Shown here piece by piece: positions 49,727 through 58,135 of a DNA stretch of 64,000 bases. The stretch spans positions 186,001 to 250,000 of the forward strand of contig CBDHGH010000003.1 in the NCBI GenBank assembly GCA_965263065.1, written 5' to 3'. This stretch comes from TK10-74A sp965263065. Lineage in GTDB: Bacteria > Chloroflexota > Dehalococcoidia > Bin125. The stretch's first letter is position 1. Every line of letters begins with the position of its first letter. Below the pieces are notes generated by a model. The model saw only the letters and a list, made by a program, of their open reading frames with translations. It was not told where the DNA came from and made no database searches. The position numbers and the translations under genes are program-made.

Positions 49727-51508
49727 TCACGGCAGGACTTCGACGCGGACGGGGATTCTCCCTTCGGCCAGCGAGCCGAGCCTCTCGAAGGCGGCGGGCG
49801 AGAGGTCGATGTCGTGCACCGGGAACGCGCCCGTGTCCTGTACCACCACGTCGACGAAGCGGGCGCCCCGCCAGACACGCAGGCGCGTACCACAGTCGTA
49901 CGTCGTGGAGGCGGCGATCGTGGGGTCGCGGGGGTCATAGATGTCGCCGCAGAACATGGGGTTTCCATTGAGGGAATGGTGGTAGAACGTTGCCTCTCCC
50001 TCGATGGCGTCGGCGGGCGGGCCATTGCGGTCGGTTCCGCTGTTGCCACCCGGCTGGTAGGGGGTGGTGAACTCGCGGGCGACCCAGCCGGTGAGGCCGC
50101 GCACGCTGACCTTGATCCAGTGGCGCCCCGTGATGTCGACGTGGCTGTCTGCCAGCGATTCCACGATCGTCCCGCCCGCGAGGCAGTCGATCGGCTCCGT
50201 GCCGGTGATGGTGGGGGCAGGACGCAGGTTGAGGCAGCCGGGCCCCAGAACCTGGAGACGCTCCGGGCCGGAGGTCTCCGAGTCGTCGCCGCCGGCCGCT
50301 GGATCGGCGGGGGCGCCCGCTGCCGGATCCCACACGGCGTCGGCGTCCAGCTGGATCCAGAGGGCCTGGGCGGGCGCAACCTCTTCCAGGTCGCTGAACA
50401 TCGGCAGGCCGGGGCGGTAGGTGAGGTACCGCCGCGCGCCGGGATCCCACCAGAACGCGGCGACGAGGGCGTCGTCCAGACTGGTCATCGCGTCCGAGAT
50501 CGTCGCGGCGGCGCCCGTCCAGGCGACCAGGTTGAAACCCTCGCGCAGATTCTGCACGAGCGGTGTCCCGTTGGGAGGCCGAGGCAGGACTGCGCCGGGG
50601 CCGTCCTTGATGAAGACGAGCAGGCCGTCGCCGGGGACGACCTCCGCGAGGTCATTGATCCGCGCGGGACGACCGGGCGCGAAACGACGGTAGCTCTGCG
50701 CACGAGCGTCGAAGGCGAACATCACGCGGACGCGGTCGCCCAGCGCGGCGGCGATCTCGGCAGCGGGCGTGGCGGCGGTCCAACCGATCATGTTCCAGCC
50801 CGGCTGGAGCACGAGCAGCGCAGCGCTCTGGTCGCTCGAGGGGCCGTTCTGGGGATCGTCGGCATCGGACTCCGAGCCCGGCGCCGGATTGTCGCCGTTG
50901 CTAGACGTAAACCGTGTGCCGGCGTGGGCGTTGGGCTGCTCCGTCTGGGGCAGATCGATGCCCTCCAGGGCCCACGCGCCGATGAGGGGGATGCTGCCGC
51001 CGAGCCGGCCGCCCCCCGTGGTGTGATGCACGGCGAGATGGATATGCGGCAGCCCGCCGTTGTTGGCGTGGTAGGCCGGAGCGACGGTCCCCAGATAGGC
51101 GCCCACTTGCACGGGCACGCCACGAGCAAGGCTGGGGTCGGGGAAGAGATGGCAGAGCAAGACGGCGAGGTCTGCGCCGTTGTCGATCGTCAGGCAGTCG
51201 TTGCTGACGTAGGAGACGGTGCCGGCGATGGGGGAGCGCACCACGGACTCCGCGGTGAGGGCGCGGTTTTCGCGCACGATGTCGATCGCATGGGGGTCAT
51301 TACCGTCAGCGACGCTGTGTGTGCGTGTGTTGTAGCCGACGGCGATCTCCCAGACGGTGCCGGCGTCGGCGGGCAGGGAGAAAACGCCACCTTGTGAGTG
51401 GGCCGGCGACGAGCCGAGCCCGAGGGTGGAAGCGGTGATCAGCAGCGTGAGGATTGCCGCGAGCGCCCCCCACCCCGTGAGGCGCTCGCGCCGCACGAGC
51501 CGGCGCAT
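49727..51508 (-). CDS. Secreted modular protein: M23 peptidase-like, two repeats, SH3-like and RlpA-like domains
   Basis: Exported protein of 593 residues. After a signal peptide (about 1-38) comes an M23/LytM-like domain with zinc ligands in PHAIDI and LPHIHLAVHH. A polar linker is followed by two related segments with LQPGWNMIGW/LREGFNLVAW and later AFDARAQSYRRF/WWDPGARRYLTY. An SH3b-like domain follows (CLNLRPAP, HWIKVSVRGLTGWVARE), and a C-terminal RlpA/double-psi barrel (GEATFYHHSLNG, VVVQDTGAF, DIDLSPAAFERL). The mix suggests a cell-wall hydrolase or wall-binding factor. ATG 51508 lies six bases after GATAAT; GTG 51514 is in frame. Confidence 0.85.
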   Translation of the reverse strand: MRRLVRRERLTGWGALAAILTLLITASTLGLGSSPAHSQGGVFSLPADAGTVWEIAVGYNTRTHSVADGNDPHAIDIVRENRALTAESVVRSPIAGTVSYVSNDCLTIDNGADLAVLLCHLFPDPSLARGVPVQVGAYLGTVAPAYHANNGGLPHIHLAVHHTTGGGRLGGSIPLIGAWALEGIDLPQTEQPNAHAGTRFTSSNGDNPAPGSESDADDPQNGPSSDQSAALLVLQPGWNMIGWTAATPAAEIAAALGDRVRVMFAFDARAQSYRRFAPGRPARINDLAEVVPGDGLLVFIKDGPGAVLPRPPNGTPLVQNLREGFNLVAWTGAAATISDAMTSLDDALVAAFWWDPGARRYLTYRPGLPMFSDLEEVAPAQALWIQLDADAVWDPAAGAPADPAAGGDDSETSGPERLQVLGPGCLNLRPAPTITGTEPIDCLAGGTIVESLADSHVDITGRHWIKVSVRGLTGWVAREFTTPYQPGGNSGTDRNGPPADAIEGEATFYHHSLNGNPMFCGDIYDPRDPTIAASTTYDCGTRLRVWRGARFVDVVVQDTGAFPVHDIDLSPAAFERLGSLAEGRIPVRVEVLP

Positions 51509-51520
51509 GATCACATTATC
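51509..51520 (-). promoter_or_regulatory. -10 element placed for leaderless transcription of the modular secreted protein
   Basis: GATAAT (51520-51515, minus strand; 5 of 6 consensus), six bases, then ATG at 51508. A leaderless transcript would begin at the ATG. Confidence 0.5.
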
Positions 51521-51609
51521 GGGGACGACCTACCAGAAGGGAAGATCGGGGAGTGTAGTGCGAAGCAAGCGCCGGCCTGTCAGCCACAGCTCCGCCAGGC
51601 AGCAGTCGT

Positions 51610-52509
51610 TCAGCCGAGGGGCGAACGCTGCATGCCGGGCGGAGCGTCGCCGGGGCCGTCGCTCTGCGCGCGACCGCGCGCGACCCCCTCGCGGCGGCGC
51701 GCGCGCAGGCTGGTGGCCGCCAGCACGAGCGCGAAGACGGCGGCCTGCAGCAGGACGACGGTCGCCCCGGAGGACACATCGACGAACCAGGAAGCGTAAA
51801 TGCCCAGGAAGCCGGTGAGCGCCCCGGTCAGGGCGGAGAGGACGAACAGCCGCGGGAAGGAGTCGGTCAGCAGGCGCGCGGTGACCGGCGGGATGACGAG
51901 CGCGGCGGCGATCAGCGTCACGCCCAGCACCTGCAGGCAGGCGATGACCGTCGCGGCCAGCACGAGCGAGAAGACGACGTCGACCCAGGCGAGCGGGACG
52001 CCGGATGCGCCGGCCGCGTCGCGGTCGAAGGTGACGAACACGAGCCGCTTCCACCAGACGAAGAGCAGGGCCGCGACGAGCAGCATGGTGCCGACGATGA
52101 CCCCCACGTCGCTGTTGGAGATGCCCAGCACCTCGCCGAAGAGAACGGCTTCGAAGTCGCGCGTGAAGGTGCGCTCGCGGCTGATCAGCGCCACGCCCAC
52201 CGCGAAGGCGGCCGTCGTGATGATGCCGATGGCGGCGTCGCCGCTGATCTGCCGGCGGCGGCTGGCGGCGTTGATCAGCAGGACGCTGAACGCGCCCCAG
52301 GCCGTCGCGCCGAGGTAGAAGTTGATCCCGGCGACGAAGGAGACGACCGCGCCGCCGAAGATGCTGTGCGCCAGGCCGTGCCCGATGTAGGAGAGTTGTC
52401 GCAGGACCACGAAGACCCCGACGCTCGCGGTGAGCAGCCCGGCGAGCGTCGCGGCCAGCAGGGCCCGGCGCATGAAGGCGAACTCGAACGGCTCCAGGAT
52501 CTCAGACAC
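51610..52509 (-). CDS. Zinc/manganese ABC transporter permease (ZnuB/MntB family)
   Basis: ABC-3 family permease of 299 residues with about eight membrane helices. EPFEFAFMRRALLAATLAGLLTASVGVFVVLRQLSYIGHGLAHSIFGG is the family's N terminus; GVTLIAAALVIPPVTARLL is the conserved ABC-3 motif near residue 225. The GTG start at 52509 overlaps the ATPase stop by eight bases (GTGTCTGA), which is consistent with tight coupling. The C-terminal 35 residues are Arg/Gly-rich. Third gene of a binding protein-ATPase-permease operon. Confidence 0.9.
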   Translation of the reverse strand: MSEILEPFEFAFMRRALLAATLAGLLTASVGVFVVLRQLSYIGHGLAHSIFGGAVVSFVAGINFYLGATAWGAFSVLLINAASRRRQISGDAAIGIITTAAFAVGVALISRERTFTRDFEAVLFGEVLGISNSDVGVIVGTMLLVAALLFVWWKRLVFVTFDRDAAGASGVPLAWVDVVFSLVLAATVIACLQVLGVTLIAAALVIPPVTARLLTDSFPRLFVLSALTGALTGFLGIYASWFVDVSSGATVVLLQAAVFALVLAATSLRARRREGVARGRAQSDGPGDAPPGMQRSPLG

Positions 52510-53473
52510 GTGGCGTCCGTCCGGGGCCCGGCGCCGGGCCGACGCCCAGCAGTGCCGCCTCCTCCTCCGTGGCGCCCCCCCGGGTAGGCTCGTCCATTGC
52601 TTCAGCGCCGTCCTCGGCGAGGGAGTCCAGCGGCGCGTCGTCGTGCTCGACGACGTAGACGGAGCGGCCCTGGCGCAGGACGACCATCTCCGCGCCGTAC
52701 GCGTCGCGGAGGACGTCCGGCGTGAGCACCTGCGGCGGCGTGCCGTCGGCAACGACGCGTCCCTCGCCGATGCAGACCAGGCGCGGGAGGTGTGAGGCGA
52801 CGGCGTTGAGGTCGTGCGTCGTGAGGACGATGGTCAGCCCCCCGCGATGCAGGTCGCCAAGCAGGTGCATGACGTCGTGCCGGGTCTTGATGTCGACGCC
52901 GGTGGTGGGCTCGTCGAGCAGGACGAGATCGGGGTCGCCGATGAGGGCGCGGGCGATGAAGACGCGCTGCTGCTGGCCACCGGAGAGCGCCCGTATGGGT
53001 CGCTTGCGGAGGTGAGCGATACCCAGCCGTTCCAGCACCTGATGGGCGAGCCGGCGATCGCGCCGCGAGGACCAGGGGCGCCAGCCGGACTCGCGCCAGC
53101 GGCCCAGCAGGACGGCCTGCTCCACCGTGATGGGGAAGTTCCAGTCGATCGACTCCACCTGGGGCACGTAGCCCACGCGCAGCGCGCCGCGCTGCGGCCC
53201 GTGCTCGCGCACGTCGCCGGCGAGGCGCTGCGTCTGGCCCAGCAGCGTGTGCAAGAGCGTCGTCTTGCCCGAGCCGCTGGGCCCCACGATGCCGACGAAC
53301 TCCCCCCGCCGCAGGTCGAGGTCGACCCGGCGCAGGATGGGCACGCCGTCGTAGCCGGCGCTGACGCCGTCGAACGCGATCAGCGGCGGGCCGTCGCGCC
53401 GGGACTGCGGGAAGCTGTGCCCTGCGGGGCGGGCAGGGGCGGCGGCCGTGGCGAGATCGTGGGACCGGTCCAT
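52502..53473 (-). CDS. Zinc/manganese ABC transporter ATP-binding protein (ZnuC/MntA family)
   Basis: ABC ATPase of 323 residues. Walker A is GPSGSGKTT (about residues 62-70), the Q loop is VPQVESIDWNFPITVEQ (the SIDWNFP form is typical of metal importers), the signature is LSGGQQQR, and Walker B is LVLLDEPTTGVD with switch His in LTTHDL. N- and C-terminal extensions of about 30 and 60 residues are longer than usual; the C-terminal part is acidic. ATG overlaps the stop of the binding-protein gene by one base. Confidence 0.92.
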   Translation of the reverse strand: MDRSHDLATAAAPARPAGHSFPQSRRDGPPLIAFDGVSAGYDGVPILRRVDLDLRRGEFVGIVGPSGSGKTTLLHTLLGQTQRLAGDVREHGPQRGALRVGYVPQVESIDWNFPITVEQAVLLGRWRESGWRPWSSRRDRRLAHQVLERLGIAHLRKRPIRALSGGQQQRVFIARALIGDPDLVLLDEPTTGVDIKTRHDVMHLLGDLHRGGLTIVLTTHDLNAVASHLPRLVCIGEGRVVADGTPPQVLTPDVLRDAYGAEMVVLRQGRSVYVVEHDDAPLDSLAEDGAEAMDEPTRGGATEEEAALLGVGPAPGPGRTPRV

Positions 53474-54528
53474 CAGGCTCCCTCCCGGAACTGGGCGAAG
53501 CTGCGCCACGTATTCGCGACATCGAATCCTTCGAGCGGGGAGGGATCCCCGCCGAGGACGGTGGTCATCGTGCGGACGTTCTCCACCAGCATCGCGACGA
53601 GCGTGTTGTTGGGGTCGCCGGGCGCGCCGGGGAGGTCGTCGTCGCTGAGCGTGCTGACCTGCACCGCCCCGGCCTCGTTGGCGATGACCTGGAGCACCTC
53701 GGAGGGGAAGACTTCGGAGCCGAAGATGGCCGGGACGGACGCGTCGCGGATCTGCGCGACGAGCGCGGCGACCTCGCGCGGCGAGGGCTCGGAGAAGTCG
53801 GAGGGCTGGATGGCACCGATGATCTCGAAGCCGTAGCGCCGGCCGAAGAAGGGGAACGAGTCGTGGTAGGTCAGCAGCTTGCGGCTGCGCGGGGGAATCG
53901 TGGCGGTGGTCCGGGCGATGGCCGAGTCGAGCGCCGCGAGCTGGTCGCGGAAGCGGGCGAAGTTGTCGTCGTAGTAGTCGGCGGCGGCGGGGTCGATCCG
54001 GCTGAGCGCGTCGCGGACGAGCGCGGCGTAGCGCGCGCTGAGGGTGGGGTCGGTCCAGAGGTGCGGGTTCGGATGGCCGTCGGCGGCGGGGAAGGAGAAG
54101 TCGAAGACGTACTCGTCCTCGCTGATCGTATTCTCGCCAAGCAGCAAGATGCGCGACGCGGGGGCGTTGGCCTGCGCCAACTCCAGCGTCGGCAGCTCCA
54201 GGCTGAGACCATTCAGCACGATGAGGTCCGCCTGGGCGAGCAAGCGCGCGGCCGACGGGGGTGGCTGGAAGGTGTGGGCGTTCATGCCCTCCGGGACGAG
54301 CCCCGTGACGCTGGCGCGGTCGCCGGCGACGTTCTCGATGATGTTGCGCAGCGGGGCGACGGTCGTGACGACGCTGACCGGCGCCACGCCGGCCGGGGCC
54401 TGCGCCCGCGCGCTGGACGCGGCGTCGGGAGGGGGGGCTGCGGGGCCGCCACAGGCCACGACGAGGGCGGCCAGCAGCAGCGTCGCGAGGACGGCGCCGA
54501 CGGCGAGGGGCGGCGTGACGCGTGGCAT
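53473..54528 (-). CDS. Zinc/manganese ABC transporter substrate-binding lipoprotein (ZnuA/TroA family)
   Basis: Cluster A-I metal-binding protein of 351 residues. A lipoprotein signal ends in LVVACGG (Cys about residue 28). VVTTVAPLRNIIENVAGDRASVTGLVPEGMNAHTFQPPPS carries the first metal His; further ligands are in HPNPHLWTDP, LLTYHDSFPFFGRRYGF, and the C-terminal acidic residues (SEVFPSEVL, LSDDDL). No His-rich loop is seen, so zinc and manganese cannot be told apart. The start is 54528, where the lipoprotein signal begins; the frame is open further upstream. A promoter with two operator-like sites lies before it. Confidence 0.9.
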   Translation of the reverse strand: MPRVTPPLAVGAVLATLLLAALVVACGGPAAPPPDAASSARAQAPAGVAPVSVVTTVAPLRNIIENVAGDRASVTGLVPEGMNAHTFQPPPSAARLLAQADLIVLNGLSLELPTLELAQANAPASRILLLGENTISEDEYVFDFSFPAADGHPNPHLWTDPTLSARYAALVRDALSRIDPAAADYYDDNFARFRDQLAALDSAIARTTATIPPRSRKLLTYHDSFPFFGRRYGFEIIGAIQPSDFSEPSPREVAALVAQIRDASVPAIFGSEVFPSEVLQVIANEAGAVQVSTLSDDDLPGAPGDPNNTLVAMLVENVRTMTTVLGGDPSPLEGFDVANTWRSFAQFREGA

Positions 54529-54571
54529 CCCGATCCCGTTCCCCCGCCGGCCAGCCTTGCCGGCGCCCGTT

Positions 54572-54589
54572 CTTGCAACTAATTGCAGG
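54572..54589 (-). promoter_or_regulatory. Operator-like inverted repeat, site 1, in the leader of the metal importer
   Basis: CTTGCAA-CTAA-TTGCAGG, an imperfect copy of the perfect site at 54622-54639, 50 bases away. It lies just after the predicted transcription start. Confidence 0.55.
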
Positions 54590-54599
54590 TACGAGTGGC

Positions 54600-54639
54600 A
54601 GCGTAGGAGCCGGCCGGCGTTCTTGCAACGGATTGCAAG
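54600..54639 (-). promoter_or_regulatory. Metal importer promoter overlapped by operator-like site 2
   Basis: CTTGCAA-CGGA-TTGCAAG (54622-54639) is a perfect seven-base inverted repeat. Its inner TTGCAA can serve as a minus-strand -35, followed by a 17-base spacer and TACGCT (54605-54600) as -10. A repressor at both sites would cover the promoter and leader. By analogy with other metal importers, a Fur/Zur-type or MntR-type repressor is likely; the identity is inference. Confidence 0.55.
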
Positions 54640-54897
54640 AGCGCCGTCGTGGGTGCAGACATGCGATGCGTAGGTTGGGATACTCGCGCCTCGGCGGCGC
54701 GCGGACGGGCGTTGCGCAAAGGGGGTTGCGTCGCGGAGCAGCGAGGCCGTGCACGGCGGCGCTGTCGCGACTAGCATGCGCCTCGCACCGGCGGCGCGGT
54801 CGCCGGCTCACCCAGCCCGGAACACGCGTGGTCGCCGACTGCGGCCCGTGCACGACCCGATGGGGCGCAACGCCGCATCCAGAGGAAGGAAAGTCGC

Positions 54898-56136
54898 ATG
54901 ATCGAGTACTCGGAGAATGCCCGTGAGTGGCAGCGGCGCGTCACAGCGTTCATGGATGAGCACATCTACCCGAGCGAGGCCGTGTACCACGAGCAGCTCA
55001 ACAGCGGCGACCGCTGGCAGCCGGTGCCGATCGTGGAGGAGCTCAAGGAGCAGGCGAAGGCGGCCGGGCTGTGGAACATGTTCCTTCCGGCCAGTCAGAA
55101 CGGGGCCGGGCTGAACAACTTCGAGTACGCGCCGCTGTCCGAGGAACTGGGCAAGGTGGGCTTCGCGTCGGAGACGATGAACTGCTCGGCGCCGGACACG
55201 GGCAACATGGAGGTGCTGGAGCGCTACGGCAGCGAGCGGCTGAAGGAGCGCTACCTGAGGCCGCTGCTGGCGGGCGAGATTCGCTCGGTGTTCCTGATGA
55301 CCGAGCCCGCGGTGGCGTCGTCCGACGCGACGAACATCGAGTGCCGCATCGAGCGCGACGGGGACGAGTACGTGCTGAACGGCCGCAAGTGGTGGTCGTC
55401 GGGCGCGCCGGACCCGCGCTGCAAGGTGGGCATCCTGATGGGCAAGACGGACCCCACGGCGGACCGTCACAAGCAGCAGTCGATGGTCGTCGTGCCGATG
55501 GACGCCGAGGGGCTCAACATGGAGCGCCACCTGACGGTCTTCGGCTACGACGACGCGCCGCACGGCCACGGGGAGGTCTCGCTGACCAACGTGCGCGTGC
55601 CGGCGGAGAACCTGCTGCTGGGCGAGGGGCGGGGCTTCGAGATCGCGCAGGGGCGGCTGGGTCCGGGCCGCATCCACCACTGCATGCGCACGGTGGGCGT
55701 GGCCGAACGCGCGCTGGCGCTGATGGTGGACCGCGTGAACAACCGCGTGGCCTTCGGTCGCAGGCTGGCGGATATGGGCTCGATCCGGGAGGACATCGCC
55801 AAGTCGCGCATCGAAATCGACCAGTCGCGGCTGCTGACGCTGTGGGCGGCGCACCGCATGGACACGGTGGGCAACAAGGAGGCCCGGACAGAGATCGCCG
55901 CGATCAAGGTGGCGGTGCCGAACATGGCGCTGCGCGTGATCGACCGGGCGATCCAGGCGCACGGCGGCATGGGCGTGAGCCAGGACACGTTCCTGGCGAA
56001 GGCGTTCGCGGGGATGCGCACGCTGCGCCTGGCCGACGGCCCGGACCAGGTCCACATGGAGGGGATCGCGAAGTGGGAGCTGCGCAAGGGCGACAAGCGG
56101 GCGGCCGGAGAAGCGCTGCCCGATCGCGGCTTCTAG
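54898..56136 (+). CDS. Acyl-CoA dehydrogenase family protein
   Basis: FAD-dependent dehydrogenase of 412 residues, resembling the ACAD11/long-chain branch. RSVFLMTEPAVASSDATNIECRI (about 129-151) holds the flavin-binding TEP-S region. KWWSSGAPDPRC, RVAFGRRLADMGSIREDIA and IQAHGGMGVSQDTFLA follow the family pattern. The general base is probably at the C-terminal DGPDQVH stretch, as in ACAD10/11. It acts on an unknown acyl-CoA. AGGAAGG four to nine bases upstream supports the ATG. Monocistronic in this view: the next gene converges. Confidence 0.92.
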   Translation: MIEYSENAREWQRRVTAFMDEHIYPSEAVYHEQLNSGDRWQPVPIVEELKEQAKAAGLWNMFLPASQNGAGLNNFEYAPLSEELGKVGFASETMNCSAPDTGNMEVLERYGSERLKERYLRPLLAGEIRSVFLMTEPAVASSDATNIECRIERDGDEYVLNGRKWWSSGAPDPRCKVGILMGKTDPTADRHKQQSMVVVPMDAEGLNMERHLTVFGYDDAPHGHGEVSLTNVRVPAENLLLGEGRGFEIAQGRLGPGRIHHCMRTVGVAERALALMVDRVNNRVAFGRRLADMGSIREDIAKSRIEIDQSRLLTLWAAHRMDTVGNKEARTEIAAIKVAVPNMALRVIDRAIQAHGGMGVSQDTFLAKAFAGMRTLRLADGPDQVHMEGIAKWELRKGDKRAAGEALPDRGF

Positions 56137-56183
56137 ACCGCAACCGCATCGACCAATCAACGCCGCGCCCGTGACGGGAGCGG

Positions 56184-56957
56184 CTAGTCCTCGAGCAGCA
56201 GGGTTGCCAGGCGGTCGAGTTCGTCGTCGCTGAGGCCCTGGGCACGCAGGTAGCCGCGGGCGTCGCCGTAGCTCTCGTGCAAGCGCTCGAGGAACTCGGC
56301 CATCGCGTCGGGCGGCGCGCCATAGAGGCGCTGGACGTCCTCGCCCTCGCCGACCTGGACGTCGCGCATGGAGAGCAGCTTGGCCGTCGAGAGGTTACTG
56401 AGCGCGTAGTCGGTGACGATCGTCTCGTCGTCGACGCCGAGCACGTTCATGACGAGGGCGCAGACGACGCCGGTGCGGTCCTTGCCGGCGCTGCAATGCA
56501 CGAGGGCCGGGTAGGTGTCTTCCGAGGTCAGGGCGCGCAGGGCGTCGCGCAGCTGGGACGCGCCGCGCTCGAGGTAGGCGGCGTAGCGGGGGCCAGACGG
56601 GCCGCGGCCGTAGACCTCGTCCAGCATCTGGCTGACGGGACCGGGCAGACCGGCCCCGGGGTCGCCAGGCATGGGGATGACGGAGAAGTTCTTGCGCCAG
56701 GGAACCCGCTCGACCAGCGGCCCCAGATCATCGCTCTCGCTCTCGATCTCGTCGGGGCGGCGCAGGTCCAGGATGCCGCGCACGCCGAGCACCTCGTGGG
56801 CGTGCCGGGCCTCTTCCTCGCTCATGGTGTGCAGCGCGCCCGAGCGGAAGAGCCGGCGCCAGCGGATGCGACGGCCGTCGCGCGTCTCGTAGCCGCCGAT
56901 GTCGCGGAAGTTGAAGACGGAGTCGTAGGGGATGTGGCGGTCGATGTCGGTCGTCAC
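56184..56957 (-). CDS. Tyrosine/lipid phosphatase family protein (Y_phosphatase3-like)
   Basis: Protein phosphatase-like enzyme of 257 residues. VFNFRDIGGYETRDGRRIRWRRLFRSGAL (about 14-42) is the characteristic N-terminal stretch, and HCSAGKDRTG gives the CX5R loop with Cys155 and Arg161. The Lys/Asp residues in AGKDRTG are typical of bacterial phosphatases that act on phosphotyrosine or phosphoinositide-like substrates. GTG start with AAGGAC five bases upstream; the frame remains open to 57890 only as a shadow of the divergent cyclase gene. Role unknown. Confidence 0.88.
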   Translation of the reverse strand: MTTDIDRHIPYDSVFNFRDIGGYETRDGRRIRWRRLFRSGALHTMSEEEARHAHEVLGVRGILDLRRPDEIESESDDLGPLVERVPWRKNFSVIPMPGDPGAGLPGPVSQMLDEVYGRGPSGPRYAAYLERGASQLRDALRALTSEDTYPALVHCSAGKDRTGVVCALVMNVLGVDDETIVTDYALSNLSTAKLLSMRDVQVGEGEDVQRLYGAPPDAMAEFLERLHESYGDARGYLRAQGLSDDELDRLATLLLED

Positions 56958-57131
56958 GGGGTGTCCTTCAGGGCTGGGGGGCGCGGTCGGCGGGGGACCG
57001 GCGGGGGACCGGCGGGGGCAGCGTACAGGGCGGTGGCGGCCGGGTCGTGATGGCGCGGTTAACGGGCGCCCCGTGCGACGCCGGTTGCGCCTATCCTGCC
57101 AGCCACGATCGACGCAGCGAAGGAGTCCACG

Positions 57132-58055
57132 ATGCCCGACGCCGCCCGGCGACTGCCCACGCAGGATGAGGTCAACGAGCAGCTTTGGGGCCGCAGCAAC
57201 TGGGGCCGCTGGGGCGACGACGATGAGCGCGGCACGCTCAACCTGATCACGCCGGCCAAGCGGGCGCAGGCGGTGGCGCTGGTGCGGACCGGGGAGACGG
57301 TGTCGCTGAGCCGGCCGCTGCCGACGCAGCTGTCGCCGACGAACCCGAAGCCGGCGCAGCACTACACGATGTGGGGCGACCGCAATCTGGGCTGGGGCGG
57401 CGCGTCGGACTTCTACGGCATCGAGTACCACGGCCACACGACGACGCACATCGACGCGCTCTGCCACATCTGGGGGCCGCACGGCCTCTACAACGGCCGC
57501 GACCCGTCCGCGACGCTGACGCCGCGCGGGGCGCGCAAGAACGACGTCGCGGCCTTCCAGGGCGGGATCGTGACGAGGGGCGTGCTGCTGGACGTCACGC
57601 GGCATCGAGGCGTGGACTTCGTCGCGGAGGACGCGCCGGTGCACGGCTGGGAGCTGGCCGAGATCGCGCGGGCGCAGGGCGTCAGCCTGGAGCCGGGCGA
57701 CGCGCTGCTGATCTACAGCGGGCGCGAGGCGTTCTACGCGGCGCGTCCGGGCAAGATCCCGGGCCAGCCGCCGATTCCCGGCCTGCACGCGACCTGCCTG
57801 CCGTTCCTGCGCGACAACGACGTCGCGCTGCTGGGCTGGGATCTGATGGACCTCAAGCCCACCGGCTACGAGTTGGACTGGGGCGTACACGGCGTGATCC
57901 CGGCCTACGGCCTGCCGCTGCTCGACAACGCACTGCTGGAGCCGCTGGCGGCCCGCTGCGCCGAGCAGGGGCGCTACGAGTTCCTGCTCATGGTGCTGCC
58001 CCTGGTCGTCACGGGCGGCACGGGGAGCCCGGTCAACCCCGTCGCGATGTTCTGA
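57132..58055 (+). CDS. Cyclase family protein (kynurenine formamidase/isatin hydrolase-like)
   Basis: Metal-dependent hydrolase of 307 residues. The cyclase-family metal motif HxGTHxDxxxH appears as HGHTTTHIDALCH (about residues 101-113). WGDDDERGTLNLITP near the N terminus and VSLSRPLPTQLSP are typical of the SAR202/actinobacterial cyclase branch; ALLIYSGREAFY and PGLHATCLPFLRDNDVALLGWD are the second half of the fold. It probably opens a ring or hydrolyses an amide. AAGGAG six bases before the ATG. An esterase gene follows 80 bases downstream and may share its transcript. Confidence 0.88.
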   Translation: MPDAARRLPTQDEVNEQLWGRSNWGRWGDDDERGTLNLITPAKRAQAVALVRTGETVSLSRPLPTQLSPTNPKPAQHYTMWGDRNLGWGGASDFYGIEYHGHTTTHIDALCHIWGPHGLYNGRDPSATLTPRGARKNDVAAFQGGIVTRGVLLDVTRHRGVDFVAEDAPVHGWELAEIARAQGVSLEPGDALLIYSGREAFYAARPGKIPGQPPIPGLHATCLPFLRDNDVALLGWDLMDLKPTGYELDWGVHGVIPAYGLPLLDNALLEPLAARCAEQGRYEFLLMVLPLVVTGGTGSPVNPVAMF

Positions 58056-58135
58056 GGAGCCGCCCGAGCCGGGCGCGGAACCCGCGCAGCGCCTACGATC
58101 CGGCGCAACCGCGCCACGAGTGGGAGAGGACCATC

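Larger units (their letters stand above)
54529..54897. other. Divergent intergenic region between metal importer and acyl-CoA dehydrogenase genes
   Basis: About 369 bases. The left third holds the importer promoter and two inverted repeats (54572-54639). The rest has no recognised frame; a TAGCAT at about 54773 is a weak plus-strand -10 candidate. AGGAAGGAAAG just before 54898 is the ribosome site of the dehydrogenase. Confidence 0.7.
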
